This document shows positions 28,451-37,473 of a stretch of DNA of 64,000 bases, piece by piece (the stretch's first letter is position 1; each line of letters opens with the position of its first letter). This stretch comes from Roseomonas mucosa (GTDB lineage Bacteria; Pseudomonadota; Alphaproteobacteria; Acetobacterales; Acetobacteraceae), in contig CAMDWG010000006.1 in the NCBI GenBank assembly GCA_945878375.1, positions 124,001-188,000 on the forward strand, given 5' to 3'. The notes under the pieces are model-generated. The model worked only from the letters and a program-made list of their open reading frames with translations, was not told the origin of the DNA and made no database searches. Position numbers and translations under genes: made by a program.

Positions 28451-29998
28451 CTACCCGACGATGCCGGGCCTTGCGCTGGCGTGGTGTTCCCGCAGCACCA
28501 CGCCGGCCGATGCATCGACTTCCCGCAGCAGCACGCCATAGCCCCAGAGATCGGCCAGCTGCTGCAGCACCGCGCGCGCATCCTCTGCCGCCAGCAACTG
28601 GTGATCGAGCACGCGGTGGTGCAGCACCAGGCGCCGGTCGCCAACGAGGTCCACATCCTCCACCTGGATATCGGCATCGATCCGCCCGACATCGTAGTGC
28701 CGCGCCAGCGCCCGCCGAACACGCTGGTAGCCGCGTTCGTCATGGATGGCGTCCACGCGCAGATCCTCCTCCCCCTCATCGTCGATCAGCTGGAACAGCC
28801 GCAGGCGGCGGATCAGGCGCGGGGAGAGGTATTGCGCGATGAAGCTGTCGTCGCGGTGATTCGCCCAGGCCTCCCGCAGCACGGCATTTGCGTCGCCGCG
28901 CCCGGCGATGTCGGGGAACCAGTCGCGATCCTCGGCCTCCGGCGCGGTCGCGATGCGCGCGATATCCTCCATCATGGCGTAGCCGAGCGCATAGGGGTTG
29001 ATGCCGGCATAGCGCGGATCGTCGAAGCCAGGCTGGAAGACCACATTCGTGTGGCTGTGGAGGAATTCCAGGTAGTGGCCATCGGTCAGCCGCCCCGCCT
29101 CATGCAGCCGGGTGATGATGCGGTGATGGACCCAGCTGGCGCAGCCTTCGTTCATCACCTTCGTCTGGCGCTGCGGGTAGAAATATTGCTCGACATGGCG
29201 GACGATCCGCAGGATCTCCCGCTGCCAGGGCCTCAGGCGTGGAGCCGACTTCTCCAGGAAATACAGAAGGTTTTCCTGCGGCAATTGCAGCAGGGCGCGG
29301 CGGCGGGCTTCCTCGGCGCGGATGGTCGGCGCGCCGCCCGGCGCCGGCAGGGTGCGCCAGAGATCGTCGTAGATCCGTTCCTCATGCCGGCGCCGCTCGC
29401 CTTCGCGCTTCTCCTCACTGGCGAGATCCGGGATGCGGCGGCGCGGCACGCGGAAGACGCCGTGGGAGGACAGCGCATGCGCCGCGTCCAGCACGCGTTC
29501 CACCGCGCCGATGCCGTAGCGGTCCTCGCAATCCAGGATGTAGCCGCGCGCGAATTCCAGGTAGTCGAGGATGCCGGACGCATCCGTCCATTCGCGGAAC
29601 AGGTGGTTGTTGCGGAAGAAGTGGTTGTGGCCGAAGGCGGCATGGGCGACGACCAGCGCCTGCATGGTCGCCGTGTTCTCCTCCATCACATAGCAGAGGC
29701 ACGGGTCGGAATTGATGACGATCTCATAGGCCAGGCCCTGCATGCCGCGGCGGTACAGCGCCTCATGCCGTGCGAAGCGCTTGCCGAAGGACCAATGGCG
29801 GTACAGCACGGGCATGCCATTCGCCGCATAGGCATCGAGCATCTGCTCGGCCGAGATCATCTCGATCCGCGTTGGGTAGAGAGATAAGCCGAGCTCGCCG
29901 GTCGCGACCTCGGCGCAGGCATCGTGGATGCGGCGCAGCGTGTCGAAATCCCATTCCGCACCCTCGAACAGCAGGCGTCCCACAGGCGCGCCGGTCAT
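28451..29998 (-). CDS. spoVR: SpoVR-family protein
   Basis: This protein of about 515 residues belongs to the SpoVR/YcgB family, with no known enzyme activity. Recognisable parts are LYPTRIEMISAEQMLDAYA, MPVLYRHWSFGKRF, the Cys/His-rich INSDPCLCYVMEENT, AHAAFGHNHFFRNNHLF, and MNEGCASWVHH in the middle. In Bacillus SpoVR affects spore cortex. In non-sporing proteobacteria it accompanies prkA and yeaH and is linked to starvation. ATG 29998 overlaps the yeaH stop as ATGA (29995-29998). It is the last gene of the three-gene operon. Confidence 0.93.
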   Translation of the reverse strand: MTGAPVGRLLFEGAEWDFDTLRRIHDACAEVATGELGLSLYPTRIEMISAEQMLDAYAANGMPVLYRHWSFGKRFARHEALYRRGMQGLAYEIVINSDPCLCYVMEENTATMQALVVAHAAFGHNHFFRNNHLFREWTDASGILDYLEFARGYILDCEDRYGIGAVERVLDAAHALSSHGVFRVPRRRIPDLASEEKREGERRRHEERIYDDLWRTLPAPGGAPTIRAEEARRRALLQLPQENLLYFLEKSAPRLRPWQREILRIVRHVEQYFYPQRQTKVMNEGCASWVHHRIITRLHEAGRLTDGHYLEFLHSHTNVVFQPGFDDPRYAGINPYALGYAMMEDIARIATAPEAEDRDWFPDIAGRGDANAVLREAWANHRDDSFIAQYLSPRLIRRLRLFQLIDDEGEEDLRVDAIHDERGYQRVRRALARHYDVGRIDADIQVEDVDLVGDRRLVLHHRVLDHQLLAAEDARAVLQQLADLWGYGVLLREVDASAGVVLREHHASARPGIVG

Positions 29999-31275
29999 CG
30001 CGCCGCCTCCATCGCGCCCTTGCGGAACAGGTCGCGGAAGACGGGGTAGATGTCCTTGCGGTTGCGCACCTTCCGCATCGCCATCCGCGGTTCGGTGGCG
30101 CGCAGGTTGCCATAGCTGCGCCACAGATCCGTCTCGCGCGGCATGAAGCCAATCGGGCTTCCATCCTCGTCGCGGCCCACTTCCAGATAGGCGAAGTACT
30201 GGCAGGACGGCAGCACCTGCCCGGTGAGAAGGGCGACGGTGCGGTCATTGTCGGCGGCGGTGTTGTCGCCATCCGAGGCCTGGGCGACGTAGATGTTCCA
30301 ATCCGCCGGGCTGTAGCGCGCGGCCATCACCTTCAGCATCTCCTCGAAGGCGGTGGAGACCACGGTGGCGCCGGTTTCCGGCGACCGGAAGAAGGTCTCC
30401 TCATCCACCTCCTTCGCTTCATGGGTGTGGCGGATGAAGACGACCTCCACATGCCGGTAGCGCCGCCGCAGGAACAGGTGCAGCAGCAGGTAGAAGCGCT
30501 TGGCGAGGTCCTTCATGCCCTCCGTCATGCTGCCGGAGACATCCATCAGGCAGAACATCACCGCGCGCGCGATGGGCCTTGGCGCGGGTTCGAACTGGCG
30601 GTAGCGGACATCGATCGGGTCGATATAGGGGATGCGCGTCGCCTTCGCGCGCAGCGTGCCCATGCGGGCCGCGAGCGCGGCAGCTTCCGCGGGGTCCGCT
30701 TCCTGGCGCAGCGCGTCTTCCAGCGCGTCCAGTTCCTCCGCCTTCGGCCGGCGCAGGGCCAAGCGGCGCGACAGCGCGTTCCGCATGGTCCGCCCCAGCG
30801 CGAGATTCGCCGGCGAGCCCTGGGTCGCGTAGCCCGCGCGCCGGATGCCGGATGCATCGCCCTCCACCAGGCGCTTCTTCGCCAACTCCGGCAATTCGAG
30901 GTCTTCCAGGAACAGGTCGAGGAATTCCTCCTGCGTCAGCGCGAAGCTGAACCTATCCTCGCCCTCGCCATCCGCGCTGCCCTCATGGCCCCCGCCGCCG
31001 CCCTCGGGGCGCGGGATGGTGTCGCCTTCGAGGTAGTCCCTGTTGCCCGGCAGCACATGGTCGCGCAGGCCGCCGGCAGCGCGGCGGAAATGCGGCTCCC
31101 TGACGCCGGAAGCGGGGATCGTCACCTCCGCCCCGCGCTCCATGTCCTTCAGGCTGCGTTCGCCGGCAGAGTTGCGGACCGCTTCGCGCACCATGTCCTT
31201 GGCGCGGCGCAGGAAGCGCTGGCGGTTCGCGAGGCTCTTGCCGCCGGGGTTGAGCCGCCGATCAACGATCTGCAT
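29995..31275 (-). CDS. yeaH: YeaH/YhbH-family protein (DUF444, VWA-like)
   Basis: This protein of about 426 residues belongs to the DUF444 family with a von Willebrand A-like C-terminal half. The metal-ion site starts DVSGSM at about residue 245. The N-terminus MQIVDRRLNPGGKSLANRQRF is strongly family-like, and IPYIDPIDVRYRQFEP precedes the VWA domain. A glycine-rich linker (PEGGGGGHEG) lies near residue 90. ATG 31275 is preferred on homology; ATG 31293 would add six residues. YeaH works with PrkA kinase in the sustained nitrogen-starvation response of enterobacteria. The gene order prkA-yeaH-spoVR is conserved widely. Confidence 0.93.
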   Translation of the reverse strand: MQIVDRRLNPGGKSLANRQRFLRRAKDMVREAVRNSAGERSLKDMERGAEVTIPASGVREPHFRRAAGGLRDHVLPGNRDYLEGDTIPRPEGGGGGHEGSADGEGEDRFSFALTQEEFLDLFLEDLELPELAKKRLVEGDASGIRRAGYATQGSPANLALGRTMRNALSRRLALRRPKAEELDALEDALRQEADPAEAAALAARMGTLRAKATRIPYIDPIDVRYRQFEPAPRPIARAVMFCLMDVSGSMTEGMKDLAKRFYLLLHLFLRRRYRHVEVVFIRHTHEAKEVDEETFFRSPETGATVVSTAFEEMLKVMAARYSPADWNIYVAQASDGDNTAADNDRTVALLTGQVLPSCQYFAYLEVGRDEDGSPIGFMPRETDLWRSYGNLRATEPRMAMRKVRNRKDIYPVFRDLFRKGAMEAAR

Positions 31276-31316
31276 CAAGTGTCCGGCTTTCATGGCGCGT
31301 GCGGGGCAAGGTCGGT

Positions 31317-31460
31317 CGCGCCCCCACCCTCCCGCGCTGCGCGCGGGCCCCGCCCTCCCCCGCTGCGCGGGAAAGGGAAGAGCCGCCCAGCCCTGGCGCG
31401 GTGCCCGTCGCTCCCTCCCCCGCCATGCGGGGGAGGGCTGGGGAGGGGGCCGCGCGCCCT
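31317..31460. repeat. REP-like cluster of GC-rich hairpins between prkA and yeaH
   Basis: Three degenerate hairpin units lie in the 200-base gap. The best is CCCTCCCCCGC / GCGGGGGAGGG (31413-31423 and 31427-31437) with loop CAT, an 11-bp perfect stem. Another is CCCGCGC / GCGCGGG at 31331-31347, and a third, weaker, around 31355-31372. A related unit occurs at 60790-60830. The motif CCCTCCCCCGC-n-GCGGGGGAGGG is a type seen between genes in many GC-rich proteobacteria; I infer a dispersed palindromic repeat that could stabilise the prkA message. Confidence 0.6.
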
Positions 31461-31494
31461 GTCTCGATCCGTGACAGCCGCAGGCTCACGGCCA

Positions 31495-33441
31495 TCACCC
31501 GCTCTGCTTCACCCGCATGTACCATTCAACCAGCCGCCGCACCTGGCGTTCCGTGTAGCCGCGGCTGGTCATGCGGCGGACGAATTCGTCGTGCTTGCGT
31601 TCGCTGTCCTGGTCCTTCTTGGACCCGAAGCTGATCACCGGCAGCAATTCCTCCACCTGGCTGAACATCCGCCGCTCGATCACCTCCCGGATCTTCTCGT
31701 AGGACGTCCAGGCAGGGTTGCGCCCGGCATTCGCCGCCCGCGCGCGGAGGCTGAACTTCACCACCTCGTTCCGGAAATCCTTCGGATTGGCGATGCCGGC
31801 CGGCTTCTCGATCTTGGTCAGTTCCTGGTTCAGCGCCTCCCGGTTCAGCAACTGGCCGGTGTCGGGATCCTTGAAGTCGAGATCCTCGATCCAGGCATCG
31901 GCATAGGCGACGTAGCGGTCGAACAGGTTCTGGCCGTAGTCGGAATAGCTCTCCAGATACGCCTTCTGGATCTCGTTGCCGATGAACTCGGCATAGCGCG
32001 GCGCGAGCTCGCCCTTGATGAATTCCAGGTAGCGCTTCTCGGTGTCGTCGCCGAACTGCTCGCGCCGGATCGCCTGTTCCAGCACATACATCAGGTGCAC
32101 GGGATCGGCCGCGATCTCGCTGGTGTCGTGGTTGTAGGTGGCGGCGAGCACCTTGAAGGCGAAGCGCGTCGAGATGCCGTCCATCCCTTCGTCATTGCCC
32201 GCCGCGTCGCGATATTCCTGCAGCGAACGCGCGCGCGGGTCGGTTTCCTTCAGGCTCTCGCCGTCATGGACGCGCAGCTTGGAGAAGAGGTTGCTGTTCT
32301 CATGCTTCTTGAGGCGGGAGAGCACGGAAAACCGCGCCAGCATCTCCAGCGTGCCGGGCGCGCAGGGCGCGGCGGACAGCTCGCTGCCGCGCACCAGCTT
32401 CTCGTAGATCTTCCGCTCCTCCGTCGCCCGAAGGCAGTAGGGCACCTTGATGACGTAGATGCGGTCGATGAAGGCCTCGTTGTTCCGGTTGTTCCGGAAG
32501 GCCTGCCATTCGGCCTCGTTGCTGTGGGCCATGATGATCCCCTGGAAGGGGATGGAGCCGATGTTTTCCGTGCCCATGTAGCTGCCTTCCTGGGTCGCGG
32601 TCAGCAGCGGGTGCAGCATCTTGATCGGCGCCTTGAACATCTCCACGAATTCCAGCATGCCCTGGTTCGCGCGGTTCAAGCCGCCCGAGAAGCTGTAGGC
32701 GTCCGGGTCGTTCTGCGCGTGCAGTTCCAGCTTGCGGATATCGACCTTGCCGACGAGGGAGGAGATGTCCTGGTTGTTCTCATCCCCCGGCTCCGTCTTC
32801 GCGATCGCGACCTGCCGTAGCCGCGACGGGTTCAGCCGCACCACGCGGAAGCGTGAGATGTCGCCGCGGAATTCATCCAGCCGCTTCACCGCCCACGGGC
32901 TCATGAAGCCGCCGAGCCGGCGGCGGGGGATGCCGTAGCGGTCCTCCATCGCCGCGCCGTGCTTCTCGGCGTCGAACAGGCCGAGCGGGCTTTCGAAGAC
33001 CGGGCTCACCTGATCGCCCGCCTTCAGCGCATAGACGGGCATCGCCTCCATCAGCGCCTTCAGCCGCTCCGCGAGCGAGGATTTGCCGCCGCCGACCGGG
33101 CCGAGCAGATAGAGAATCTGCCGCCGCTCCTCGAGCCCCTGCGCGGCGTGGCGGAAGAAGCCGACGATGCGCTCGATCGTCTCCTCCATCCCGTAGAACT
33201 CGGCGAAGGCCGGGTAGCGACGGATGGTGCGGTTCAGGAAGATGCGCCCCAGGCGCGGATCCTTGGCGGTGTCCACCAACTCCGGCTCACCGATCGCGGC
33301 CAGGATGCGTTCAGGGGCGGTGGCGAAGATCGTGGGGTCCGCCCGGCACGCCTCCAGGTAGTCCTGCAAGGGCATCTCGGCATCGCGGCGCCGGTCGTAG
33401 TCCCGGGCGTAGCCCGCGAAGACATCGTCCATCATCGTCAT
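31495..33441 (-). CDS. prkA: PrkA-family serine protein kinase (YeaG)
   Basis: This cytoplasmic protein of about 648 residues combines an AAA+ domain and a C-terminal PrkA kinase-like domain. Walker A is GPVGGGKSS at 114-122; EGSYMGTENIGSIPFQG and AHSNEAEWQAF are well known in the family. The length agrees with E. coli YeaG (about 644). ATG 33441 is chosen because TGGAG lies six bases before it. First gene of the prkA-yeaH-spoVR operon. In enterobacteria the kinase is induced in stationary phase and nitrogen starvation. The gene is divergent from the lipoprotein gene across a 456-base gap. Confidence 0.93.
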   Translation of the reverse strand: MTMMDDVFAGYARDYDRRRDAEMPLQDYLEACRADPTIFATAPERILAAIGEPELVDTAKDPRLGRIFLNRTIRRYPAFAEFYGMEETIERIVGFFRHAAQGLEERRQILYLLGPVGGGKSSLAERLKALMEAMPVYALKAGDQVSPVFESPLGLFDAEKHGAAMEDRYGIPRRRLGGFMSPWAVKRLDEFRGDISRFRVVRLNPSRLRQVAIAKTEPGDENNQDISSLVGKVDIRKLELHAQNDPDAYSFSGGLNRANQGMLEFVEMFKAPIKMLHPLLTATQEGSYMGTENIGSIPFQGIIMAHSNEAEWQAFRNNRNNEAFIDRIYVIKVPYCLRATEERKIYEKLVRGSELSAAPCAPGTLEMLARFSVLSRLKKHENSNLFSKLRVHDGESLKETDPRARSLQEYRDAAGNDEGMDGISTRFAFKVLAATYNHDTSEIAADPVHLMYVLEQAIRREQFGDDTEKRYLEFIKGELAPRYAEFIGNEIQKAYLESYSDYGQNLFDRYVAYADAWIEDLDFKDPDTGQLLNREALNQELTKIEKPAGIANPKDFRNEVVKFSLRARAANAGRNPAWTSYEKIREVIERRMFSQVEELLPVISFGSKKDQDSERKHDEFVRRMTSRGYTERQVRRLVEWYMRVKQSG

Positions 33442-33897
33442 CGGCCGCTCCACATCGCCTGGGCAAGCGGCGCCGGAACGCCTGCGAAACCGGCAGGATG
33501 CCGGCCGCCAGTCACGCCTCCGTGGCCCCCGCTATCTCGTATACAAATGGTAGCACCCCGTCGCTTCGCCATGCCACGAAATGCAACACGCGCCGCGCGG
33601 AACGGATGGTGCCGACGACGGGCTCGGCAGCCCGCCGCAGGTCACCCAGAAGGGAGCCTGGGCAGAGACCTCGGGATCGGTGGTCGCCGCCACTGATGCG
33701 TCGCGCGGGCCTCTGATGGGTCACCGAAGGCGCCCCTGGAATCGCTCATGGCCAGACGCTGTCCCGCGGCCGCACAGGCACCGACATACGCGCCTTCAAG
33801 TCAGTTCGGAACGATCCGATTTCGTACTTTTGTGATTGCACTCTATTGGAGAGGCACGCACAATCTTTCGTGATCATGTAGGGTTAGGGATACACGC
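33442..33897. other. Divergent intergenic region between prkA and the lipoprotein gene
   Basis: Gene-free stretch of 456 bases. The half near prkA is GC-rich; from about 33790 to 33890 it is clearly richer in A and T, as expected for a promoter. A possible promoter for the lipoprotein gene is listed separately. Short frames exist on both strands but have neither ribosome sites nor recognisable products. Nothing else seen. Confidence 0.5.
33836..33864 (+). promoter_or_regulatory. Possible sigma-70-type promoter of the lipoprotein-protease pair
   Basis: TTGCAC (33836-33841) and CACAAT (33859-33864) are separated by exactly 17 bases, in a local AT-rich patch, and the ATG follows 33 bases later. 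Only partial consensus match, so this is a suggestion. Confidence 0.35.
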
Positions 33898-35070
33898 ATG
33901 AGGAGAATCGCGGCAACCAGCGCCCTTCTACTGCCGCTCGCCGGATGCGGTCAGCCGCAGGTTCCGGTTGCACAGGTCTGGGCGGGGGCCGTCAGCCAGT
34001 ATGCGCTGCAACCCATCTTCCCGATGCGCGAAGGGGTGCAGCCCGGCGATGTCTACGTGATCGCGGACCACGACGCCTTCGACCGGCAGAGCGCATTCCG
34101 CCCACGCAGCCTCTGGGTGGCGGCCTTGCCAGGGCTGCGGGACGAACTGCAGCGGATTGCCGAAGGCCGCCTGCAGATGCCTTTGACCGACGGCGCGGCG
34201 ATCATGATAGGCGACGAGTCGGCCCCCAAGCGAGCGCCTTCGCTCTGGCCACAGCCGGCGCATCCCGCGACGACCACGCTGCACGCGGGCAGCAGCGCGG
34301 GGCTGCGGCGGCTCGGGCTTGCCGCAATGCCCGACGTCGCCGCAAAGACCAGCTTCACCGCGGGTGCCGCGGCGGGCGCACCGGTGCTCGGCCCCCTCAA
34401 GGCGGCGCTCGGCCTCGACGATAGCCGCAGCGTCACGATCCGCCCCGTGGGCGTCGAGGTGCTGAGCCTTCCGCTTACCTCCATCGACCGGATGCGCGCC
34501 GCGGGTTGCGCCGCGGAGCGCACGCTGGACGCGCTGGTCACCCAGGCCGCGCAGCATGTCGAGCCGCGTCTCGCCGGCGCCATGCCAGAGCGGGCTCAGT
34601 TGGCAGCGCGGACCAATGCCCGCGTCATGGTGCCCTCGCAGGTCTATTTCGTGCGCGCGATCGACTTCGTCTTCGACGCCGACACCGCGCTGGTGGCAGA
34701 GGTCACGGCACAGCGCGCCGAGGCGCGGCGGCGCGAAGCGGCGGGGGCGCAAGGGACCACGCCGCCAGCGGCCGCAGCCGGCGCCGCGCCACCGCCCCCG
34801 GCCGCTGCGGCGCCGGATGCCGCGGCCCGCGCCCTGTTTGAACGGCTCGCGGGGCGGCAGGTGGAAGGTCTGGTGCCGGCCACGGCCTCCGTCACCTTCG
34901 TCTCCGATCAGGGCCTCGTGCTGCGGCAGATCTTCCAGCAACCCCTCGCCTTCGCTGTCTCCGGACCGTCCTATGCCGTGGTCGGCGCGGATGGCGGCTG
35001 GGCGTCCTTCTGCGGCGGCGCCCAGCCGACATCGACCGGCGGACGGACCCCGGCGGGCATGGCCGACTGA
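33898..35070 (+). CDS. Hypothetical lipoprotein
   Basis: This 390-residue protein has a type II signal peptide, MRRIAATSALLLPLAGC, with lipobox LAGC and lipidation expected at Cys17. I recognise no domain. The body is mixed helix and strand; residues about 120-165 hold a TTTLHAGSSAG stretch and AAKTSFTAGAAAGAP. A proline-alanine-rich region at about 285-305 separates the last 90 residues, which include GRQVEGLVPATASVTFVSDQG. It may be an outer-membrane or periplasm-facing protein. It ends 14 bases before the trypsin-like protease gene, so the two are likely made together and may work together. Function unknown. Confidence 0.8.
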   Translation: MRRIAATSALLLPLAGCGQPQVPVAQVWAGAVSQYALQPIFPMREGVQPGDVYVIADHDAFDRQSAFRPRSLWVAALPGLRDELQRIAEGRLQMPLTDGAAIMIGDESAPKRAPSLWPQPAHPATTTLHAGSSAGLRRLGLAAMPDVAAKTSFTAGAAAGAPVLGPLKAALGLDDSRSVTIRPVGVEVLSLPLTSIDRMRAAGCAAERTLDALVTQAAQHVEPRLAGAMPERAQLAARTNARVMVPSQVYFVRAIDFVFDADTALVAEVTAQRAEARRREAAGAQGTTPPAAAAGAAPPPPAAAAPDAAARALFERLAGRQVEGLVPATASVTFVSDQGLVLRQIFQQPLAFAVSGPSYAVVGADGGWASFCGGAQPTSTGGRTPAGMAD

Positions 35071-35084
35071 CCCGAGGCCGGCCG

Positions 35085-36779
35085 ATGCCACCTTCGATCA
35101 GGGGTGTGCTGGCGGGGCTTGCCGCGCTCGTCGCGTCCGGCGGCATGGCGCCGCCCTCGGCCGCGCAGCCCGCCCCGGCCGCTCTCCCGGGCCTGCCGCC
35201 CGAAGGCCTCGCGGAGGTGCAGCGCCGCGCCGGGCGTACCCTGGATGCGGCGCGCCAGATCGGCCGCGTCGGCGCCGACATCCCCGAGATCGATGGGATC
35301 GTCGCCAACGAGGCGCGCGGCCTCGGAGGTGCGCGAGCGGCAGAGGCACTCGCCCGGGGCGACTTCGAAGAGGCACGGAGCCTGCTGGAACGCCAGGCGG
35401 CCGGCCTCCTCGAAGCCGCAGACCGCCTGGCCAGCACCGCCCCGGTCGCCGAGCGGCTCCGCGCCCTTGAGACCCTTGGCGAGAGGCTGCGCGGGATGAT
35501 CGATGCAGAGGGTCCGTCGCTGCAGGTCGCGAAGATGCTCGCGCCCGGCGAGGCCCTGGCCGCGAGCCTCAACGACCCCGCAGTGGCGCTGCTGCGGCAT
35601 CGCACGGGCCGCATCTGCACAGGCTCCTATGTCGGGGCAGGCTGGGTGCTGACGGCCGCGCATTGCGTCTGCCCGACCAGCGCTGCAACCAGCGAGGCTT
35701 GCGCGAAGGCAGAGCCGAGCCTGCGGGTGCCGGCGGATTGGCACGTGTTCTTCCAGCATGCTGGCCGCTTCGCGGTGGAACAGGTGGAGGTCGCGCCAGA
35801 CTATGCTTGGCCGGCCGAGATTGGAGGGCGCTGGCGCCCGCTGAGCGACGATGTCGCGATGCTCCGCCTGCGCCGGGCGCCGAACTGGATCATGCCGATG
35901 CCGCTGGACGCCGGCACCCCGCCCACCCTGTCGGGCGCGACCATCGTGGGCTTCGGCTATGCCGGGGGGGCGCGCAATCCCCTGACCGCCGCCGCGCCTG
36001 GCCTCAAGACCTCGGGGCCGGCGCAAGTGCAGGCCTGCCCAGCCGGGGCCGCCGAGTATCTCTCGCCGGCCGCCCATCTCTGCCACAGCTTCGTCGCGGG
36101 CCAATCGGGCACGATCTGCCACGGCGACAGCGGCGGCCCCTTGCTGGCCGCGCGCAGCGGCGCGATGCGGGTGCTCGGCATCGCATCTCTCAACAACCGG
36201 GCGGGCGCGGCCCCCTCGAACCCCGCGCTCGGGACAGCCTGTGGCCATGTCGGCTCAGTGGGCGTGCATAGCTGGGCGGGCGCAGGCTCGGTCCGCGGCT
36301 TCGTGGAGGGGCGGCTCGCCGCTGGCCCGCCCGTGTTCCCCTTGCCTGCGGCCTTCCCGCCCACCGGTCGGCCGTCGGCGGCGGCGATCCTGGGCCAGGC
36401 GAATGGGCGGCCACTTGTTCCCGCAGGGCAACGGCACGGGCGGCAGGAGGTTCCATTGCAACCACCCGGCCGGGCCGGCGCGCATATCCTCCTCACCGCC
36501 AATGCCGAGGGTCCGCTGACAGCCCTCCGCTTGGTCGCGCGGCGCACCGGCCAGCCAGGGGGCGACATCCTGCTCTGCGAGGCACGGCCCGAAGGCCAAG
36601 AGCGCATCCTGGCCTGCGTTGCGCGTCGCGAGGTTCCGCCGCAGCACAGCCTGCACGCGATCGTCGAGGGAACACCCCGCCCGCTGCCATCGCGGCCCGA
36701 CCGCCCAGAGCTCCAGGCCCAGGAGACGCGCATGCAGGTCCTTGCCCTCGCCCTACCGGACGGCCACAACGCCGAATAG
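35085..36779 (+). CDS. Secreted trypsin-like serine protease (S1) with N-terminal helical domain
   Basis: This 564-residue protein begins with a signal peptide (to about residue 27, PPSAAQ). Residues about 30-160 form an Ala-rich, helical region of unknown role. The S1 protease domain follows, with the triad His193 in LTAAHC, Asp256 in SDDVAML and Ser349 in GDSGGP, so it looks active. Several Cys in CVCPTSAATSEACAK and TACGHVGS may form disulfides. About 180 further residues follow, including a domain with GAHILLTANAEGPLTALRL that might bind a partner or polysaccharide. It is preceded at 14 bases by the lipoprotein gene. Substrate unknown. Confidence 0.85.
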   Translation: MPPSIRGVLAGLAALVASGGMAPPSAAQPAPAALPGLPPEGLAEVQRRAGRTLDAARQIGRVGADIPEIDGIVANEARGLGGARAAEALARGDFEEARSLLERQAAGLLEAADRLASTAPVAERLRALETLGERLRGMIDAEGPSLQVAKMLAPGEALAASLNDPAVALLRHRTGRICTGSYVGAGWVLTAAHCVCPTSAATSEACAKAEPSLRVPADWHVFFQHAGRFAVEQVEVAPDYAWPAEIGGRWRPLSDDVAMLRLRRAPNWIMPMPLDAGTPPTLSGATIVGFGYAGGARNPLTAAAPGLKTSGPAQVQACPAGAAEYLSPAAHLCHSFVAGQSGTICHGDSGGPLLAARSGAMRVLGIASLNNRAGAAPSNPALGTACGHVGSVGVHSWAGAGSVRGFVEGRLAAGPPVFPLPAAFPPTGRPSAAAILGQANGRPLVPAGQRHGRQEVPLQPPGRAGAHILLTANAEGPLTALRLVARRTGQPGGDILLCEARPEGQERILACVARREVPPQHSLHAIVEGTPRPLPSRPDRPELQAQETRMQVLALALPDGHNAE

Positions 36780-36852
36780 CGTCGCACGACGCGGCTGGTC
36801 CCGGACCGGTCACCCTTGATTCAGACGCCCGACGGGTAGACGATCCGGCCAC

Positions 36853-37473
36853 ATGATCCTGCTGATCGACAATTACGACAGTTTTACGTTTAATCTCTAT
36901 CACTTCCTGGGCGATCTTGGGGCGGTGGTCGAGGTTCGGCGCAACGACAGCCTGTCGGTGGACGACGCCCTGGCCCTCCGGCCGGAGGCGATCCTGCTCT
37001 CGCCCGGCCCCTGCACGCCGAATGAGGCCGGAATTTCCCTGCCGCTGATCCATGCCGCCGCCGCGCGGGGCCTGCCCTTGATGGGCGTCTGCCTGGGCCA
37101 CCAGGCGATCGGCCAGGCCTTCGGCGGCAAGGTGGTCCGCGCGCCGGCGCCGGTGCATGGCAAGGTGTGGGAGATCGCCCATGGCGGCACCGACATCTTC
37201 GCCGGCCTCCCCTCCCCCTTCCGCGCCACCCGCTATCATTCCCTGGTGGTCGAGGACCTGCCGGATTGCCTTGTGCCGACGGCGCGCACGGCGGACGGGC
37301 TGGTGATGGGCCTCGCCCATCGCGACCTGCCGATCTGGGGCGTGCAGTTCCACCCTGAAAGCATCGCCTCCGAACACGGCCACGACATGCTGCGGAACTT
37401 CCTGTCGCTCGCGGGCGTCAGGGCCGGCCGGAACGAGCCGCCCGCGCGGGCCCGGCAGGACATCCCCGCATGA
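36853..37473 (+). CDS. trpG: Anthranilate synthase glutamine amidotransferase component
   Basis: This 206-residue class I glutamine amidotransferase supplies ammonia to TrpE for anthranilate. The nucleophile is Cys80 in [10 protein letters not shown], and the His167-Glu169 pair is in VQFHPES. It starts [15 protein letters not shown], the usual TrpG/PabA start. It could also serve aminodeoxychorismate synthesis (PabA), as often in proteobacteria. It overlaps trpD by the ATGA at 37470-37473. trpE, often nearby upstream, is not in the window; the S1 protease gene occupies that place. Confidence 0.93.
   Translation: MILLIDNYDSFTFNLYHFLGDLGAVVEVRRNDSLSVDDALALRPEAILLSPGPCTPNEAGISLPLIHAAAARGLPLMGVCLGHQAIGQAFGGKVVRAPAPVHGKVWEIAHGGTDIFAGLPSPFRATRYHSLVVEDLPDCLVPTARTADGLVMGLAHRDLPIWGVQFHPESIASEHGHDMLRNFLSLAGVRAGRNEPPARARQDIPA

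Noticed and set aside
29770-32820. A 1016-codon open frame on the plus strand opposite spoVR, yeaH and prkA.
   Set aside because: Antisense to three well-identified genes, no ribosome site, no recognised domain.
33512-33724. A 70-codon minus-strand frame in the prkA-lipoprotein gap.
   Set aside because: No ribosome site, no recognisable product; length is expected by chance.
36780-36852. A trp leader peptide or attenuator before trpG.
   Set aside because: No short frame with consecutive Trp codons and no terminator-like hairpin in the gap.
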